The notes beneath the pieces are model-generated. The model did no database searches, was not told the DNA's origin, and saw only the letters and a program-made list of their open reading frames with translations. A program made the position numbers and the translations under genes. From Dyella japonica A8 (GTDB taxonomy: Bacteria; Pseudomonadota; Gammaproteobacteria; Xanthomonadales; Rhodanobacteraceae): a stretch of DNA of 64,000 bases. This document shows positions 47,768 to 56,715 of the stretch, in pieces (positions within the stretch are counted from its first letter, which is position 1; each line of letters begins with the position of its first letter). Where the stretch lies: positions 2,170,001 to 2,234,000 of the forward strand of contig NZ_CP008884.1 in the NCBI RefSeq assembly GCF_000725385.1, in the 5' to 3' direction.

Positions 47768-49012
47768 ATGTCGCCGTTCGCGCCCTTCCGGGAGCTCACC
47801 ACGACCCAGCGCCATACCGTCTTGGCCAGTTTCCTGGGCTGGACGCTGGATGCCTTCGACTACTTCCTGCTGACCTTCGTGATCGTGGGCGTGGCCAAGG
47901 AGTTCCACTCCGATACGGGGCATGTCATCACCGGGCTGTTCCTCACGCTGGCGGCGCGCCCGCTCGGCGCCTTGCTGTTTGGACGGCTGGCCGACCGTTT
48001 CGGGCGTCGCCCCATCCTGATGCTCGACGTGATCCTGTTTTCGGCGTTCGAGCTGGCCACGGCCTTTTCGACGTCGCTCACCATGCTGCTGGTGCTGAGG
48101 TTCCTGTTCGGCATCGCCATGGGCGGCGAGTGGGGCATCGGCGCCTCGCTCGCCATGGAATCCATTCCGGCCCGGTCGCGCGGCATGGTCTCGGGGCTGT
48201 TGCAGAGCGGCTATCCGGTGGGCTTCTTCCTGGGCGCGCTGGTGAACTGGCTACTGGTGGATCACATCGGCTGGCGTGGCCTGTTCGTGGTGGGCGCGGC
48301 CCCGGCGCTGCTGGTGCTCTACATCCGTCGCACCGTGCCGGAGTCGGAGGTGTGGCAGCGGGAGCGGGCCTCGCAGCAGAAGAAAGGCCTGCTGGAATCC
48401 ATGCGTGGCCACTGGAAGCTCGCCATCTACCTGATGGTGCTGATGATGGCGTTCAACATGTTCAGCCACGGCTCGCAGGACCTGTACCACACGTTCGAAG
48501 AGGAAAGCCTGCACCTGCCGACCGGGTCCGGGACGGCCTTCATGCTGGTCGCCATGCTCAACCTGGGTGCGCTGGTGGGCGGGCTGTTCTTCGGCGCCCT
48601 GTCCGAGCGCATCGGCCGCCGGCGGGCCATCATCCTTGCGGCCTTGCTGGCGATTCCCGTCATCCCGTTGTGGATGTACGGCAGCTCACTGGCGGCGCTG
48701 GCGCTGGGCGCCTTCCTGGTCCAGGTGATGGTGCAGGGTGCATGGGGCGTGGTGCCCACCCACCTCAACGAATTGTCGCCCGAGGGCATGCGCGGCACGC
48801 TCCCGGGCTTTGCCTACCAGACCGGCAACCTGCTGGCGGCAGTGACGGCCAACGCACAGCACTGGATCGCCGACTGGCGGGGCGGCGACCTCGCGTTTGC
48901 CATGTCGGCGTGGATCGCCGTGGTGGCCTTGCTGCTGGCCTTCCTCGCCTGGATGGGGCCCGAGGCCCGGGGCGTGCGCTTCGGCCAGTCCGGCGCCGGC
49001 ACGGGCGAGTAG
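47768..49012 (+). CDS. MFS transporter, SHS/lactate-sialate type
   Basis: A 414-residue major facilitator protein with twelve hydrophobic segments. It has the family start LGWTLDAFDYFLLTFV (WxxDxFD), the loop 2-3 motif GRLADRFGRRPIL, and the matching second-half motif GALSERIGRRRA. This pattern is shared by the lactate/sialate proton symporters of the SHS family; the substrate is probably a monocarboxylate but is not proven. The ATG follows GGAGCCACC. Confidence 0.88.
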   Translation: MSPFAPFRELTTTQRHTVLASFLGWTLDAFDYFLLTFVIVGVAKEFHSDTGHVITGLFLTLAARPLGALLFGRLADRFGRRPILMLDVILFSAFELATAFSTSLTMLLVLRFLFGIAMGGEWGIGASLAMESIPARSRGMVSGLLQSGYPVGFFLGALVNWLLVDHIGWRGLFVVGAAPALLVLYIRRTVPESEVWQRERASQQKKGLLESMRGHWKLAIYLMVLMMAFNMFSHGSQDLYHTFEEESLHLPTGSGTAFMLVAMLNLGALVGGLFFGALSERIGRRRAIILAALLAIPVIPLWMYGSSLAALALGAFLVQVMVQGAWGVVPTHLNELSPEGMRGTLPGFAYQTGNLLAAVTANAQHWIADWRGGDLAFAMSAWIAVVALLLAFLAWMGPEARGVRFGQSGAGTGE

Positions 49013-49060
49013 CGGGGCAGGCTGCTAGAATCGCCGGTTTGATCCATCACGAGACATCCC

Positions 49061-49546
49061 ATGAAGGCTGGCAAGGACAAGGTCATCTCGCTCCACTACA
49101 CGCTGACGGTGGACGGTGAAAAGGTCGAGAGTTCGCTCGATCGCAACGAGCCGCTGTGGATTCTGCTGGGCCACGGCCAGCTGATCCCTGGTCTGGAAAA
49201 GGCGCTGGAAGGCCGCGAAGCGGGCGAGAACCTGCAGGTCGAAGTGACGGCTGCCGAAGGCTACGGCGAGCGTCAGGAAGGCATGACCCAGCGCGTGCCG
49301 AAGAAGTACTTCCAGCAGGCGGCCAAGCTCAAGCCGGGCATGACCACGGTGCTGGCGTTGAAGGAAGGCGGCCACCGTGTGGTGGTGGTGCAGAAGGTGG
49401 GCATGAGCACGGTGGACGTGGACCTGAACCACCCGATGGCTGGCAAGACGCTGAATTTCGACGTGACCGTCAATGAAGTGCGTGACGGTACCGAGGAAGA
49501 GATTGCGCATGGTCATGCGCATCCGCCGGGTGCTGAGGCGCACTGA
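49061..49546 (+). CDS. slyD: FKBP-type peptidyl-prolyl isomerase SlyD
   Basis: A 161-residue SlyD with FKBP residues (YTLTVDGEKVESS, PLWILLGHGQLIPGLEKALEG) and the inserted IF chaperone domain between about 65 and 130. The metal-binding tail is short (HGHAHPPGAEAH) compared with the long His/Cys tail of E. coli SlyD, so a reduced role in nickel handling is likely. Cytoplasmic folding factor. It follows the MFS gene by 48 bp. Confidence 0.93.
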   Translation: MKAGKDKVISLHYTLTVDGEKVESSLDRNEPLWILLGHGQLIPGLEKALEGREAGENLQVEVTAAEGYGERQEGMTQRVPKKYFQQAAKLKPGMTTVLALKEGGHRVVVVQKVGMSTVDVDLNHPMAGKTLNFDVTVNEVRDGTEEEIAHGHAHPPGAEAH

Positions 49547-49561
49547 TAGCGCGCCGTTTGT

Positions 49562-50556
49562 CTCTCTTCCTGCTAGGGAGAGGGTGGGGTGAGGGGGCTG
49601 CCTAGCCCCACCGCTTCGTTCTTTAGTCGTCATCCCGGCGCACCCCGAAAAGGGGGCAAGGGCCGGGATCCAGTAGCGGTAGTGGTCGGTTGTCGCCTCG
49701 GACGTGACCGCGATCTGGCCGCCTACGCGGCGGGCGTTCCGCCCTCCTGCCGGAGGCCGGGTCACTTTTCTTTGCTTGCCCAAAGATCCCACGGGGACTA
49801 GCTTCGCGTCGAAAGTAACCCAAAGAAAGGGCCCCCCGGATGAGGCGCCTTCCGGGCCTATGGCCCGGAAGGTTCGCAGGCGGGTTCCGGGCTTTTCGAC
49901 GGGGCTCCTGCCCCGACGAAAAGTGCCAGGGATCCATCCCTGGCACCCCTACGGGGCCTGATCTCCACCCGCCCGCCGCCTCATACGGGGCCCGGAAGAT
50001 CAAAAGCCAAAGCCAAAGCGGACAGCTCGTGCTGCTTCGCTGCACATTGCGTCGAATGTCGCGATAGAACTCAGTCGTTCCGGCTTTTCTGTGGGAGCGC
50101 ACCCTGTGCGCGATAGCGGCGTCTCGTGATTACCGCTCCGTAGACATGTCGCGCACAGGGTGCGCTCCCACAGAAAAGCGGGCGATCGTGCGCCCATCAG
50201 GGCCGAAGCGAAGCGAGGCGCCGCTTTAAGTCCTCATCGCCATGGCGCGTTGCGAAGCGCTTGGAAGTACCCGCGGTGTAGAGGCGAAGGTAGCCAAACA
50301 ACAAAATGCCTTGAGCGTTCAGGCTTATCCCAACAGAAAGCTGCCAGCTCTTGAGGCCATTTTCTTTGGGTTACTTTTCTTTTGGGCCAGCAAAAGAAAA
50401 GTGACTCGGCCTTCGGCAGAAGGTCGAAACGCCCGCTGCGTAAGCGGCCAGATCGCGGGAAAGCCTGAGGCGAAGACCCAAAGCAAAGTCACTGGATGAC
50501 CAGCCATGCGGCTGTTGAAAAGCGCCTCCGGCCTGCGCCGGGATGACGGCACCTGT
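49562..50556. repeat. Long mosaic intergenic repeat, copy B
   Basis: About 1 kb without a supported gene, co-linear with copy A at 39371-40463 and in the same orientation. Blocks such as GTCACTTTTCTTTGCTTGCC and AAAAGTGACTCGGCCTTCGG are identical, while others differ by substitutions and small indels. The first hairpin contains an extra CCCCGAAAAGGGGGCAAG insert also seen, inverted, at 58117-58134. It includes a REP pair (50091-50171) and the GTTACTTTTCTTTTG palindrome (50370-50405). Confidence 0.85.
50091..50171. repeat. REP-type inverted pair, family 1
   Basis: GTGGGAGCGCACCCTGTGCG-CGAT (one change) and GTCGCGCACAGGGTGCGCTC-CCAC, 33-nt spacer, within long repeat copy B at the same relative place as in copy A. 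Confidence 0.88.
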
Positions 50557-50802
50557 GCAGCGCTGAGGCTGGGTTGCAAATGTCGCGCTTCGCATTTATT
50601 CGCCACGCCCCCTTTTCGAACCAAGCCAAAATAACAAGCTGCCTGAAGCCAAAAGGCCAAGTTGCTCCCTGCAAAGGAGCCAGCAACGCCAAGGCATTCG
50701 CCGCGCCTCGCGACAACCAACCGAAGCAAACGCAGACATCCGTCCAAAACAACAACGGCGCCCTCATCGGCGCCGTTGTCATGCCTGAGACGGGAAACCC
50801 GC
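50557..50802. other. Intergenic tail next to the long repeat
   Basis: Noticeably lower GC than the surroundings. An 80-codon frame (50574-50816) has no ribosome site, runs over the ohr terminator and has no recognisable domain, so it is not called. The terminator of ohr lies at 50745-50779. Confidence 0.4.
50745..50779 (-). terminator. Intrinsic terminator of ohrR-ohr
   Basis: Minus strand: ACAACGGCGCC-GATGAG-GGCGCCGTTGT, an 11-bp stem, followed by TGTTTTGG. Confidence 0.75.
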
Positions 50803-51231
50803 TCACACCAGCGTGATGTCCACATCCACATTGCCGCGCGTCGCATGCGAATACGGGCAGATGTCGCGATGGGCCGTGTCGACCAGTTCCTGCGCCACCG
50901 CGCGATCCACGCCCGGCAGGCTCACTTCCAGCTTCACGGCGATGCCGAAGCCCGTCGGCTCACGCGGGCCGATGCCCACATGCGCCGTCACCGAGGCATC
51001 CTTCAGCGTCACGCCCTTCTGCCGAGCCACGAAACGAACCGCGCCTTCGAAACAGGCTGCATAACCGGCGGCGAAAAGCTGCTCCGGGTTGCTGCCTTGG
51101 CCGCCCGGGCCACCCAGGCCCTTGGGAACCACCAACTGCAGGTCGAGCACGCCGTCGTCGCTCTTGGCGTGACCTTCGCGGCCGCCGTGCACGGTGGCGG
51201 TGGCGGTGTAGAGAATCTTGCTGATGTTCAT
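50803..51231 (-). CDS. ohr: Organic hydroperoxide resistance protein Ohr
   Basis: A 142-residue OsmC/Ohr-family peroxidase that reduces organic and lipid hydroperoxides. The two catalytic cysteines are at Cys60 ([11 protein letters not shown]) and Cys125 ([14 protein letters not shown]), both in intact motifs, with the active-site arginine expected in the GHAKS/GGREG region. It uses lipoylated proteins as reductant in characterised members. It follows ohrR by 3 bp in the same operon. Confidence 0.95.
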   Translation of the reverse strand: MNISKILYTATATVHGGREGHAKSDDGVLDLQLVVPKGLGGPGGQGSNPEQLFAAGYAACFEGAVRFVARQKGVTLKDASVTAHVGIGPREPTGFGIAVKLEVSLPGVDRAVAQELVDTAHRDICPYSHATRGNVDVDITLV

Positions 51232-51234
51232 GGT

Positions 51235-51693
51235 TCAGTCCTCGCGTTGGGAGAGTTGGATCTGTCGGGTGAGTCGTTTCAGTTCATCGCGCAGGCTTTG
51301 CACCTGGTCGAGCGGCAGCTGCATGCACTGGGCGAGACATTCGGGGATGCGGCTGGCCTTTTCGCGCAGTGCGAAACCGGCCTCGGTAAGACGGATATCC
51401 ACTTCGCGCTCGTCTTCCGCGCGGCGTTGCCGGGTGACCAGTTCCGCCGCCTGCAGGCGCTTGAGCAGGGGAGTGAGCGTGCCGGAGTCGAGCTGCAGGC
51501 GTTGGCCAAGCTCCCGCACCGTCAGCCCGTCCTGCTCCCACAGCACCAGCATCACTAGGTACTGCGGGTAGGTCAGCCCCAGCGGTTCCAGCAGCGGCCG
51601 GTACAGGCCCGTCACCGAGCGGGAGGCGGCATACAGCGCGAAGCACAGTTGCTGGTCGAGCAGGAGATGGTTGGGAGAGGGCGTCCGGTTCAT
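51235..51693 (-). CDS. ohrR: MarR-family peroxide-sensing repressor OhrR
   Basis: A 152-residue MarR-type repressor. The sensing cysteine is at Cys17 in [16 protein letters not shown], the position conserved in OhrR; further cysteines in ECLAQCMQL near residue 120 could form the disulfide partner as in the two-cysteine Xanthomonas protein. The winged-helix core [24 protein letters not shown] is intact. The ATG at 51693 follows AGGA; the frame extends upstream into the operator and that part is not coding. It probably represses its own ohrR-ohr operon. Confidence 0.93.
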   Translation of the reverse strand: MNRTPSPNHLLLDQQLCFALYAASRSVTGLYRPLLEPLGLTYPQYLVMLVLWEQDGLTVRELGQRLQLDSGTLTPLLKRLQAAELVTRQRRAEDEREVDIRLTEAGFALREKASRIPECLAQCMQLPLDQVQSLRDELKRLTRQIQLSQRED

Positions 51694-51711
51694 GGGTTGA
51701 ATCCTAAGCGC

Positions 51712-51740
51712 AAAATTAAATTGTGTACAATTCAATTTTT
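51712..51740. promoter_or_regulatory. OhrR operator
   Basis: The core AATTGTGTACAATT (51719-51732) is a perfect inverted repeat, extended outward by AAAATTA and CAATTTTT. It lies 25 bp upstream of ohrR, is strikingly AT-rich, and resembles OhrR operators of Xanthomonas. Confidence 0.85.
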
Positions 51741-51847
51741 CAATCGGCTCGATAGGCCGGGCCTAAAAGGGGGCGTTCGTCGCCAGGAAAAGGCTGCAGG
51801 CTGCGCCGGGGCGGGTGAATGGCCGGTCTAGGGGCGAGCGGTTTATT

Positions 51848-51933
51848 TGTAGGAGCGCACTGGTGCGCGAACGCTGCCTTTCACGGCGCGATGAGCTTCA
51901 TCGCTACGGTCGCGCGCAAGTGCGCTCCTACAA
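51848..51933. repeat. REP-type inverted pair, family 2
   Basis: TTGTAGGAGCGCACTGGTGC-GCGA and the inverted CGGTCGCGCGCAAGTGCGCT-CCTACAA. The inner hairpins differ slightly (CTGG versus AAGT centre). Confidence 0.85.
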
Positions 51934-51973
51934 GGGGGCAACACCCGGTGTCGCGAAGGTCATGCCCGGCCTA

Positions 51974-52543
51974 TCAATCCAGAAGGCGCTTGCCGAAGGC
52001 GAAATGATCGCGCCAGTACGGGCCGTCGATATCGTCCAGCCGCACGGTGCCGCCGCTGTTCGGTGCGTGAACGAAGCGGCCCTTGCCGACGTAGACGCCG
52101 ACATGGCTGATCCCGCTGGAGCCGCCGAAGAAGACCAGGTCACCGCTGACCAAGTCGGTCATCTGCCGCACCCTCTGGCCGTTCAGCTGGGACATTTCGC
52201 GGGAGCTGTGGGGCAGGTTCAGGCCGGCGGCATTGCGGTAGATGTAGTCGACCAGGCCGCTGCAATCGAAGCCACCGTCCGGTGTGTTGCCACCCCAGCG
52301 GTATGGCGTGCCCACAAGCGCGATGGCGCGGAACAGCACGTCATTGGCCGTGCCGGTGGCGCCGTCCGGCGCGCGGGCGGGCAGGTTGGACAGCGACGAG
52401 CGCGAATCCTTGTAGGTGGGCTCGGGGCGGCGGTTGCCGCTGGAGCAGGCCGCCAGCAGCGCGGCGGAAACGAGCAGCGCATAGCGGGCCGTGCGCCAGG
52501 ATGCCGACCGACGATCGGCAAGAGCGGCAAACTGCGGGCGCAT
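51974..52543 (-). CDS. NlpC/P60 family lipoprotein endopeptidase
   Basis: A 189-residue cell-wall hydrolase like MepS/Spr. The lipobox LLAAC puts the lipidated cysteine at residue 33 after a long basic N-region. The NlpC/P60 triad is complete: Cys94 in FDCSGLV, His148 in SHVGVYVG and His160 in HAPNSGG. It should cut peptide cross-links of peptidoglycan from the inner face of the outer membrane. Confidence 0.9.
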   Translation of the reverse strand: MRPQFAALADRRSASWRTARYALLVSAALLAACSSGNRRPEPTYKDSRSSLSNLPARAPDGATGTANDVLFRAIALVGTPYRWGGNTPDGGFDCSGLVDYIYRNAAGLNLPHSSREMSQLNGQRVRQMTDLVSGDLVFFGGSSGISHVGVYVGKGRFVHAPNSGGTVRLDDIDGPYWRDHFAFGKRLLD

Positions 52544-52638
52544 CTCGTATCCCCTGTGCTTGAGACGAGCCCGAGGTTATCAAATCAATAAGTTGGAAGA
52601 AAGTCGTGAGTGATCGCTGTAAGAGCGATCTCCGACCG

Positions 52639-53991
52639 TCATGAGCCGGGTTTGTTCACGGTGATGTGGCGTTCACTCACTTTGCGGTCGTCGCGGTCGT
52701 GGGCGGTGATCTTGTACTCCCCGGGCCACAGGTAGAGCGAATTCATGCTGTTGTCGGTGAGGAAGACGTACCGGTCTGCCGGGATGGCGTCGTCGCTCTC
52801 GTTGGCGTAGCGCGCCTCGACTACACAGGGAAGTTGCCGCTGGCATATCTCGCTGGAGATGACGCGGGTCTGCCGGGTGTCGTCCAGGCCGAGCCAGTGC
52901 GGGCGGCGTTGGTGGCCGGAGGGCGGAAGGATCACATCGACGTCGTGGCGATCCGGATCGGACGCCCACACGCTGCCGTTCTGCCGGCTGAGCAACACCG
53001 ACGGCCGCTCGACCGGGAAGGCGGCGATCAACTGGTTGTACAAGTCTTTCTTCGGCATGGGGCCGATGTCGCGCCAGCGCGTCTGGTCGATGGACAACGG
53101 ATCGAATCCGCTCAGTTGCTTGAGCTGCATCGCCATCGGCTTGATGGTCTTGCCGAGGTTGCCGATGGCCTTGTCGATGTGCGCATAGCCGGCGTGCACG
53201 AACAACTTCGCCTTGGGGTCGTTCTTGAAGACCTGGCGATAGATCAACTGCGCCTGGCCCGCCTCGCGGTCGGCCAGTACGTCCGCATCCGATTCATAAG
53301 CCACCACCTTGAAGCCCAGGCGGATCGCCTCGCGGATGATCTGGCCGTAGATCGGTTCGTGCAGGTATTCGCTGCCGCTGCTGGCGATGGGGTAGCCGCG
53401 CTTCATCAGGTCGGTGTCGCTGTTGACCAGCGCCTCAGCCGCAAAGTACGTGAAGCCCTCGGCGCGCAGCTTCGGCAGCAAGGCCAGCGTAAGCTCGCGG
53501 GTGTGCGCGTCGTGGTGCGCTTCGTTGATCATCACGATGTGGCGATCGGTGGCGAGCTTGGCGATTTCCGTCGCCGCATCGGCGGGAACCCAATCCGTGG
53601 CGGCGGGCAGCGGCACCGGTGTCTGCACGCGATTGTCGAAGGGGAAATCGTTCATGGCCTCGTCGTACAGGCCCAGCTCGTCCTCCACCGTGGCGAGCAG
53701 TTGCTGGTCGATCAGCCGGTCGTCGCGGGTGAGCTGTGGCATGACCTCGCGCAGATACATGTAGCGCATCAGGTCGTTCTTCAGGTGCGCCGTTTCGGTG
53801 AACAGGTCACGCTTCACCGCCGTGGCGGACGAGGCCGTTGCCGGCTCCTCGGGTGGTGCCGCGGTGTGTGCCGGCGGCGGGGCCTGCTGCGCCCATGCGA
53901 CGGGTATCCAGGTCATCGCTACCGACGCCATGACCAGCGCGCAATGCCGGTCGATCATCCTTCTGCCGGACTTCACCACTGACGTTCCCAT
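52639..53991 (-). CDS. Exported protein with EreA/ChaN-like domain, unknown function
   Basis: A 450-residue protein with a signal peptide (MGTSVVKSGRRMIDRHCALV..., cleavage near VAWAQ) and an Ala/Pro-rich linker. From about residue 145 it resembles the fold of erythromycin esterase/ChaN-type proteins: HIVMINEAHHDAHTRELTLA carries the Glu-x-His-His pattern, FVHAGYAHID and the final PSGHQRRPHWLG hold further histidines. No enzyme activity can be named. The last ~90 residues look like an Ig-like strand domain (YLWPGEYKITAHDRDDRKV). The ATG at 53991 follows AAGGA at nine bases. It is divergent from the dadA-like gene. Confidence 0.7.
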   Translation of the reverse strand: MGTSVVKSGRRMIDRHCALVMASVAMTWIPVAWAQQAPPPAHTAAPPEEPATASSATAVKRDLFTETAHLKNDLMRYMYLREVMPQLTRDDRLIDQQLLATVEDELGLYDEAMNDFPFDNRVQTPVPLPAATDWVPADAATEIAKLATDRHIVMINEAHHDAHTRELTLALLPKLRAEGFTYFAAEALVNSDTDLMKRGYPIASSGSEYLHEPIYGQIIREAIRLGFKVVAYESDADVLADREAGQAQLIYRQVFKNDPKAKLFVHAGYAHIDKAIGNLGKTIKPMAMQLKQLSGFDPLSIDQTRWRDIGPMPKKDLYNQLIAAFPVERPSVLLSRQNGSVWASDPDRHDVDVILPPSGHQRRPHWLGLDDTRQTRVISSEICQRQLPCVVEARYANESDDAIPADRYVFLTDNSMNSLYLWPGEYKITAHDRDDRKVSERHITVNKPGS

Positions 53992-54044
53992 CGCACCGAA
54001 TCCTTGGGGTTAGGAGTAACCGCGGCAATGCTTACAATAGCCGG

Positions 54045-55304
54045 ATGGATGCTTCACGCAGCGATGTGTTGATTCTTGGCGGCGGCGTTATCGGCCTGGC
54101 CTGTGCTTACTACCTGCTGAAGTCCGGAGCTACCGTGCGGATTGTGGAGCAGGGTACCCCGGGTTGCGGCAGTTCGCACGGCAATTGTGGAACGATCACC
54201 CCCAGCCATGCGCCACCCCTGGCCATGCCGGGCGTGCTGGGCGTGGCCATGCGCTCGATGCTCAGGGCGGACGCGCCGCTCTACCTCAACCCGCGCTTCG
54301 ATGGCCCCCGGCTGCGCTGGATGCTCGGCTTCGCCCGCCACTGCAACTGGCGCGATTTCGAACACGCCGCCCATGCGCGTTCGGCCATCCTGCAGCGGTC
54401 GCGCCAACTGCTGGCGGCGCTGGTGCGGGACGAACGGTTCGACTGTGAATTCGCGGAGGAAGGCGAGCTGTATGTCCACCGCACCGCCAAGGCATTCCAG
54501 GCGGATGAGCAACACCATGCCAAGGTGCTCGATCGCCTCGGAGTCGTGGTGGAGCGCCTGCGCGGCGACGAGGTGGAATCGCGCGAGCCCGCGTTGAAGC
54601 CCGGCGTGGTCGGCGGCCTGTTCCATCCCGGTGATGCACGCCTGCGCCCGGATCGCTATGCCGACGAGCTCGCGCGTCGCGTCGTGGCGATGGGCGGCGT
54701 GATCGAATCAGGCGCGCGCATCGAGCAGATCGGCACGCAGGGCGACCGCATCGACCACGTCCGCACCGAACGCGGTGTATTCCGTGGCGACCACGTCGTG
54801 ATGGCGCTGGGTGCATGGTCACCGTTGCTGGCGAAGCCACTGGGCCTACGGTTGCCGATGCAGCCGGGCAAGGGTTATTCGATCACCTATTCGCGTCCCG
54901 CGCTGGCTCCGCGCCACTCGCTGGTGCTGCGCGAGCCTGCCGTGTGCGTGACCACGTGGGAGAGCGGGTTCCGCCTGGGCAGCACCATGGAGTTTTCCGG
55001 TTATGCCGAAGGCCTCAATCGCACCCGCCTCGAGGCCTTGCGTCGCGGCGCGGCGCAGGGGTTGCACGTCCCCGAGGGCCCCGAGCTGAAAGAAGAGTGG
55101 TGGGGCTGGCGCCCGATGAGCGTGGACGAAGTGCCCATCATCGGGCCAAGCTCGCGCTGGACCAACCTGATGCTGGCGACAGCGCACGGCATGCTTGGCG
55201 TCAGCATGTCCGCGGCGACCGGCGAGCTGGTCGCGTCGATGATGCGCGGTGGTGCGCCATCGCTCGATCCCACGCCTTATGCGCCATCGCGTTTCGGCGT
55301 GTGA
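54045..55304 (+). CDS. FAD-dependent D-amino-acid dehydrogenase-like oxidoreductase
   Basis: A 419-residue DAO-family flavoprotein. The FAD-binding start is VLILGGGVIGLACAYYLLKSGA (residues 8-29), and the C-terminal block is WGWRPMSVDEVPIIGPSSRWTNLMLATAHGMLGVSM, as in DadA. It likely oxidises a D-amino acid or related amine and passes electrons to the respiratory chain. There is no alanine racemase neighbour, so the name dadA is not assigned. The ribosome site is weak. Confidence 0.85.
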   Translation: MDASRSDVLILGGGVIGLACAYYLLKSGATVRIVEQGTPGCGSSHGNCGTITPSHAPPLAMPGVLGVAMRSMLRADAPLYLNPRFDGPRLRWMLGFARHCNWRDFEHAAHARSAILQRSRQLLAALVRDERFDCEFAEEGELYVHRTAKAFQADEQHHAKVLDRLGVVVERLRGDEVESREPALKPGVVGGLFHPGDARLRPDRYADELARRVVAMGGVIESGARIEQIGTQGDRIDHVRTERGVFRGDHVVMALGAWSPLLAKPLGLRLPMQPGKGYSITYSRPALAPRHSLVLREPAVCVTTWESGFRLGSTMEFSGYAEGLNRTRLEALRRGAAQGLHVPEGPELKEEWWGWRPMSVDEVPIIGPSSRWTNLMLATAHGMLGVSMSAATGELVASMMRGGAPSLDPTPYAPSRFGV

Positions 55305-55328
55305 TGTTTGACCCACCAGGAGAGCGGC

Positions 55329-56675
55329 ATGGCGGAAACCTTTGATCTGATCGTGCTCGGCGGTGGCTCGGGCGGCTTGGCCACGGCGTTGCGCGCCGCA
55401 CGTCATGGTGCGCGCGTCGCCTTGCTCGAACCGGGCGCGCTGGGGGGTACCTGCGTCAATGTCGGTTGCGTGCCGAAGAAGGCACTGTGGTACGCGGGCC
55501 AGCTCGCGCAGGAGCAGAAGCTGGCGCTGGATTACGGTTTCGCCTCGACGCCCGGGCCACTGGACTGGGAGCATTTCCGCCAGCTGCGCCAGCGCTACAT
55601 CGACGGCATCCGCGAACGTTATGCCGCGCGCCTGGCGGAAGCTGGCATCCAGGTGTACGCCGAGACGGGCCGCTTCGTCTCCGCCGATACTGTCGCCACG
55701 TCCTGCGGCGAAGAGCTGCGCGCCACCCAGATCGTGATTGCGACGGGTGGGCGCCCGCACCGGGTCGAGCTGCCCGGTTTCGAGCTTGGACTGGTGTCGG
55801 ACGATATCTTCGCCATGCGTTCGCTGCCCCGGCGCATCGCGGTGATTGGCGGCGGTTATATCGCCGTTGAATTCGCCGGCCTGTTCAACGCACTGGGCAG
55901 CGAGGTCACGCTGCACGTGCGCCATCGCATGCTGACCGATTTCGACGAGGAGCTGGTGGATGCGCTGGAGCGCGGCATGGGCGAGGCCGGCATCCGGTTT
56001 GCGCGCCAGGTCGAGGTGACGGGCCTGCGCCGCGAGGGCGGCGGCGTGGTGATCGACGATGCCGTGCATGGACCTGGTGGCCCGTACGACGCGGTGCTGT
56101 GGGCCATCGGCCGCGTGCCCAACAGTGATCGCCTGGATCTTGATGCGGCGGGTGTGCGTGTGGACGACGGTGGCCATATCGTCACCGACGCATGGCAGAA
56201 CACCAGTGTCGAGGGCATCTGCGCAGTGGGTGATGTCACGGAGCGCCCCGAACTGACGCCGGTGGCCGTGGCGGCGGGCCGGCGCCTTGCCGACAGGCTC
56301 TTCGGCGGCCAGCCAGAGAGCCGTCTCGACTACGGCCATATTCCCAGTGTCGTCTTTGCCGAACCTCCGCTCGCCATGGTCGGGCTCACCGAAACGCAGG
56401 CTCGTCAGTTGCATGGGGACGGAGTGCGCGTGTACCGCGCCGGCTTCACGCCGTTGCAGTGGGCGGTGGGGGGACGGCGGCACCCCAGCCTGATGAAGAT
56501 CGTCTGCGCGGGCGAAGACGAGCGCGTCGTTGGCATTCATGTGCTCGGCAGTGGCGCGGACGAAATGCTGCAGGGCTTCGCCGTGGCGATAAAAATGGGC
56601 CTGCGCAAGCGCGATCTCGACGCTACCGTGGCCATCCATCCCAGTTCGGCCGAGGAGCTGGTGCTGATGAGCTGA
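55329..56675 (+). CDS. gor: Glutathione-disulfide reductase
   Basis: A 448-residue pyridine-nucleotide disulfide oxidoreductase that reduces GSSG with NADPH. The FAD motif GGGSGGLATA is at 11-20, the redox-active pair is Cys42 and Cys47 in GGTCVNVGCVPKK, the second GxGxxx motif is VIGGGYIAVEFAG, and the C-terminal HPSSAEELV supplies the catalytic histidine. The ATG at 55329 follows GGAG. It sits 24 bp after the dadA-like gene. Confidence 0.93.
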   Translation: MAETFDLIVLGGGSGGLATALRAARHGARVALLEPGALGGTCVNVGCVPKKALWYAGQLAQEQKLALDYGFASTPGPLDWEHFRQLRQRYIDGIRERYAARLAEAGIQVYAETGRFVSADTVATSCGEELRATQIVIATGGRPHRVELPGFELGLVSDDIFAMRSLPRRIAVIGGGYIAVEFAGLFNALGSEVTLHVRHRMLTDFDEELVDALERGMGEAGIRFARQVEVTGLRREGGGVVIDDAVHGPGGPYDAVLWAIGRVPNSDRLDLDAAGVRVDDGGHIVTDAWQNTSVEGICAVGDVTERPELTPVAVAAGRRLADRLFGGQPESRLDYGHIPSVVFAEPPLAMVGLTETQARQLHGDGVRVYRAGFTPLQWAVGGRRHPSLMKIVCAGEDERVVGIHVLGSGADEMLQGFAVAIKMGLRKRDLDATVAIHPSSAEELVLMS

Positions 56676-56715
56676 CGCGCAGGCGGCCTGGTGCCGCCCG
56701 CGCTAAACTCAGTCG

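Noticed and set aside
50574..50816. 80-codon frame after long repeat copy B
   Set aside because: No ribosome site or domain, and it runs across the ohr terminator.
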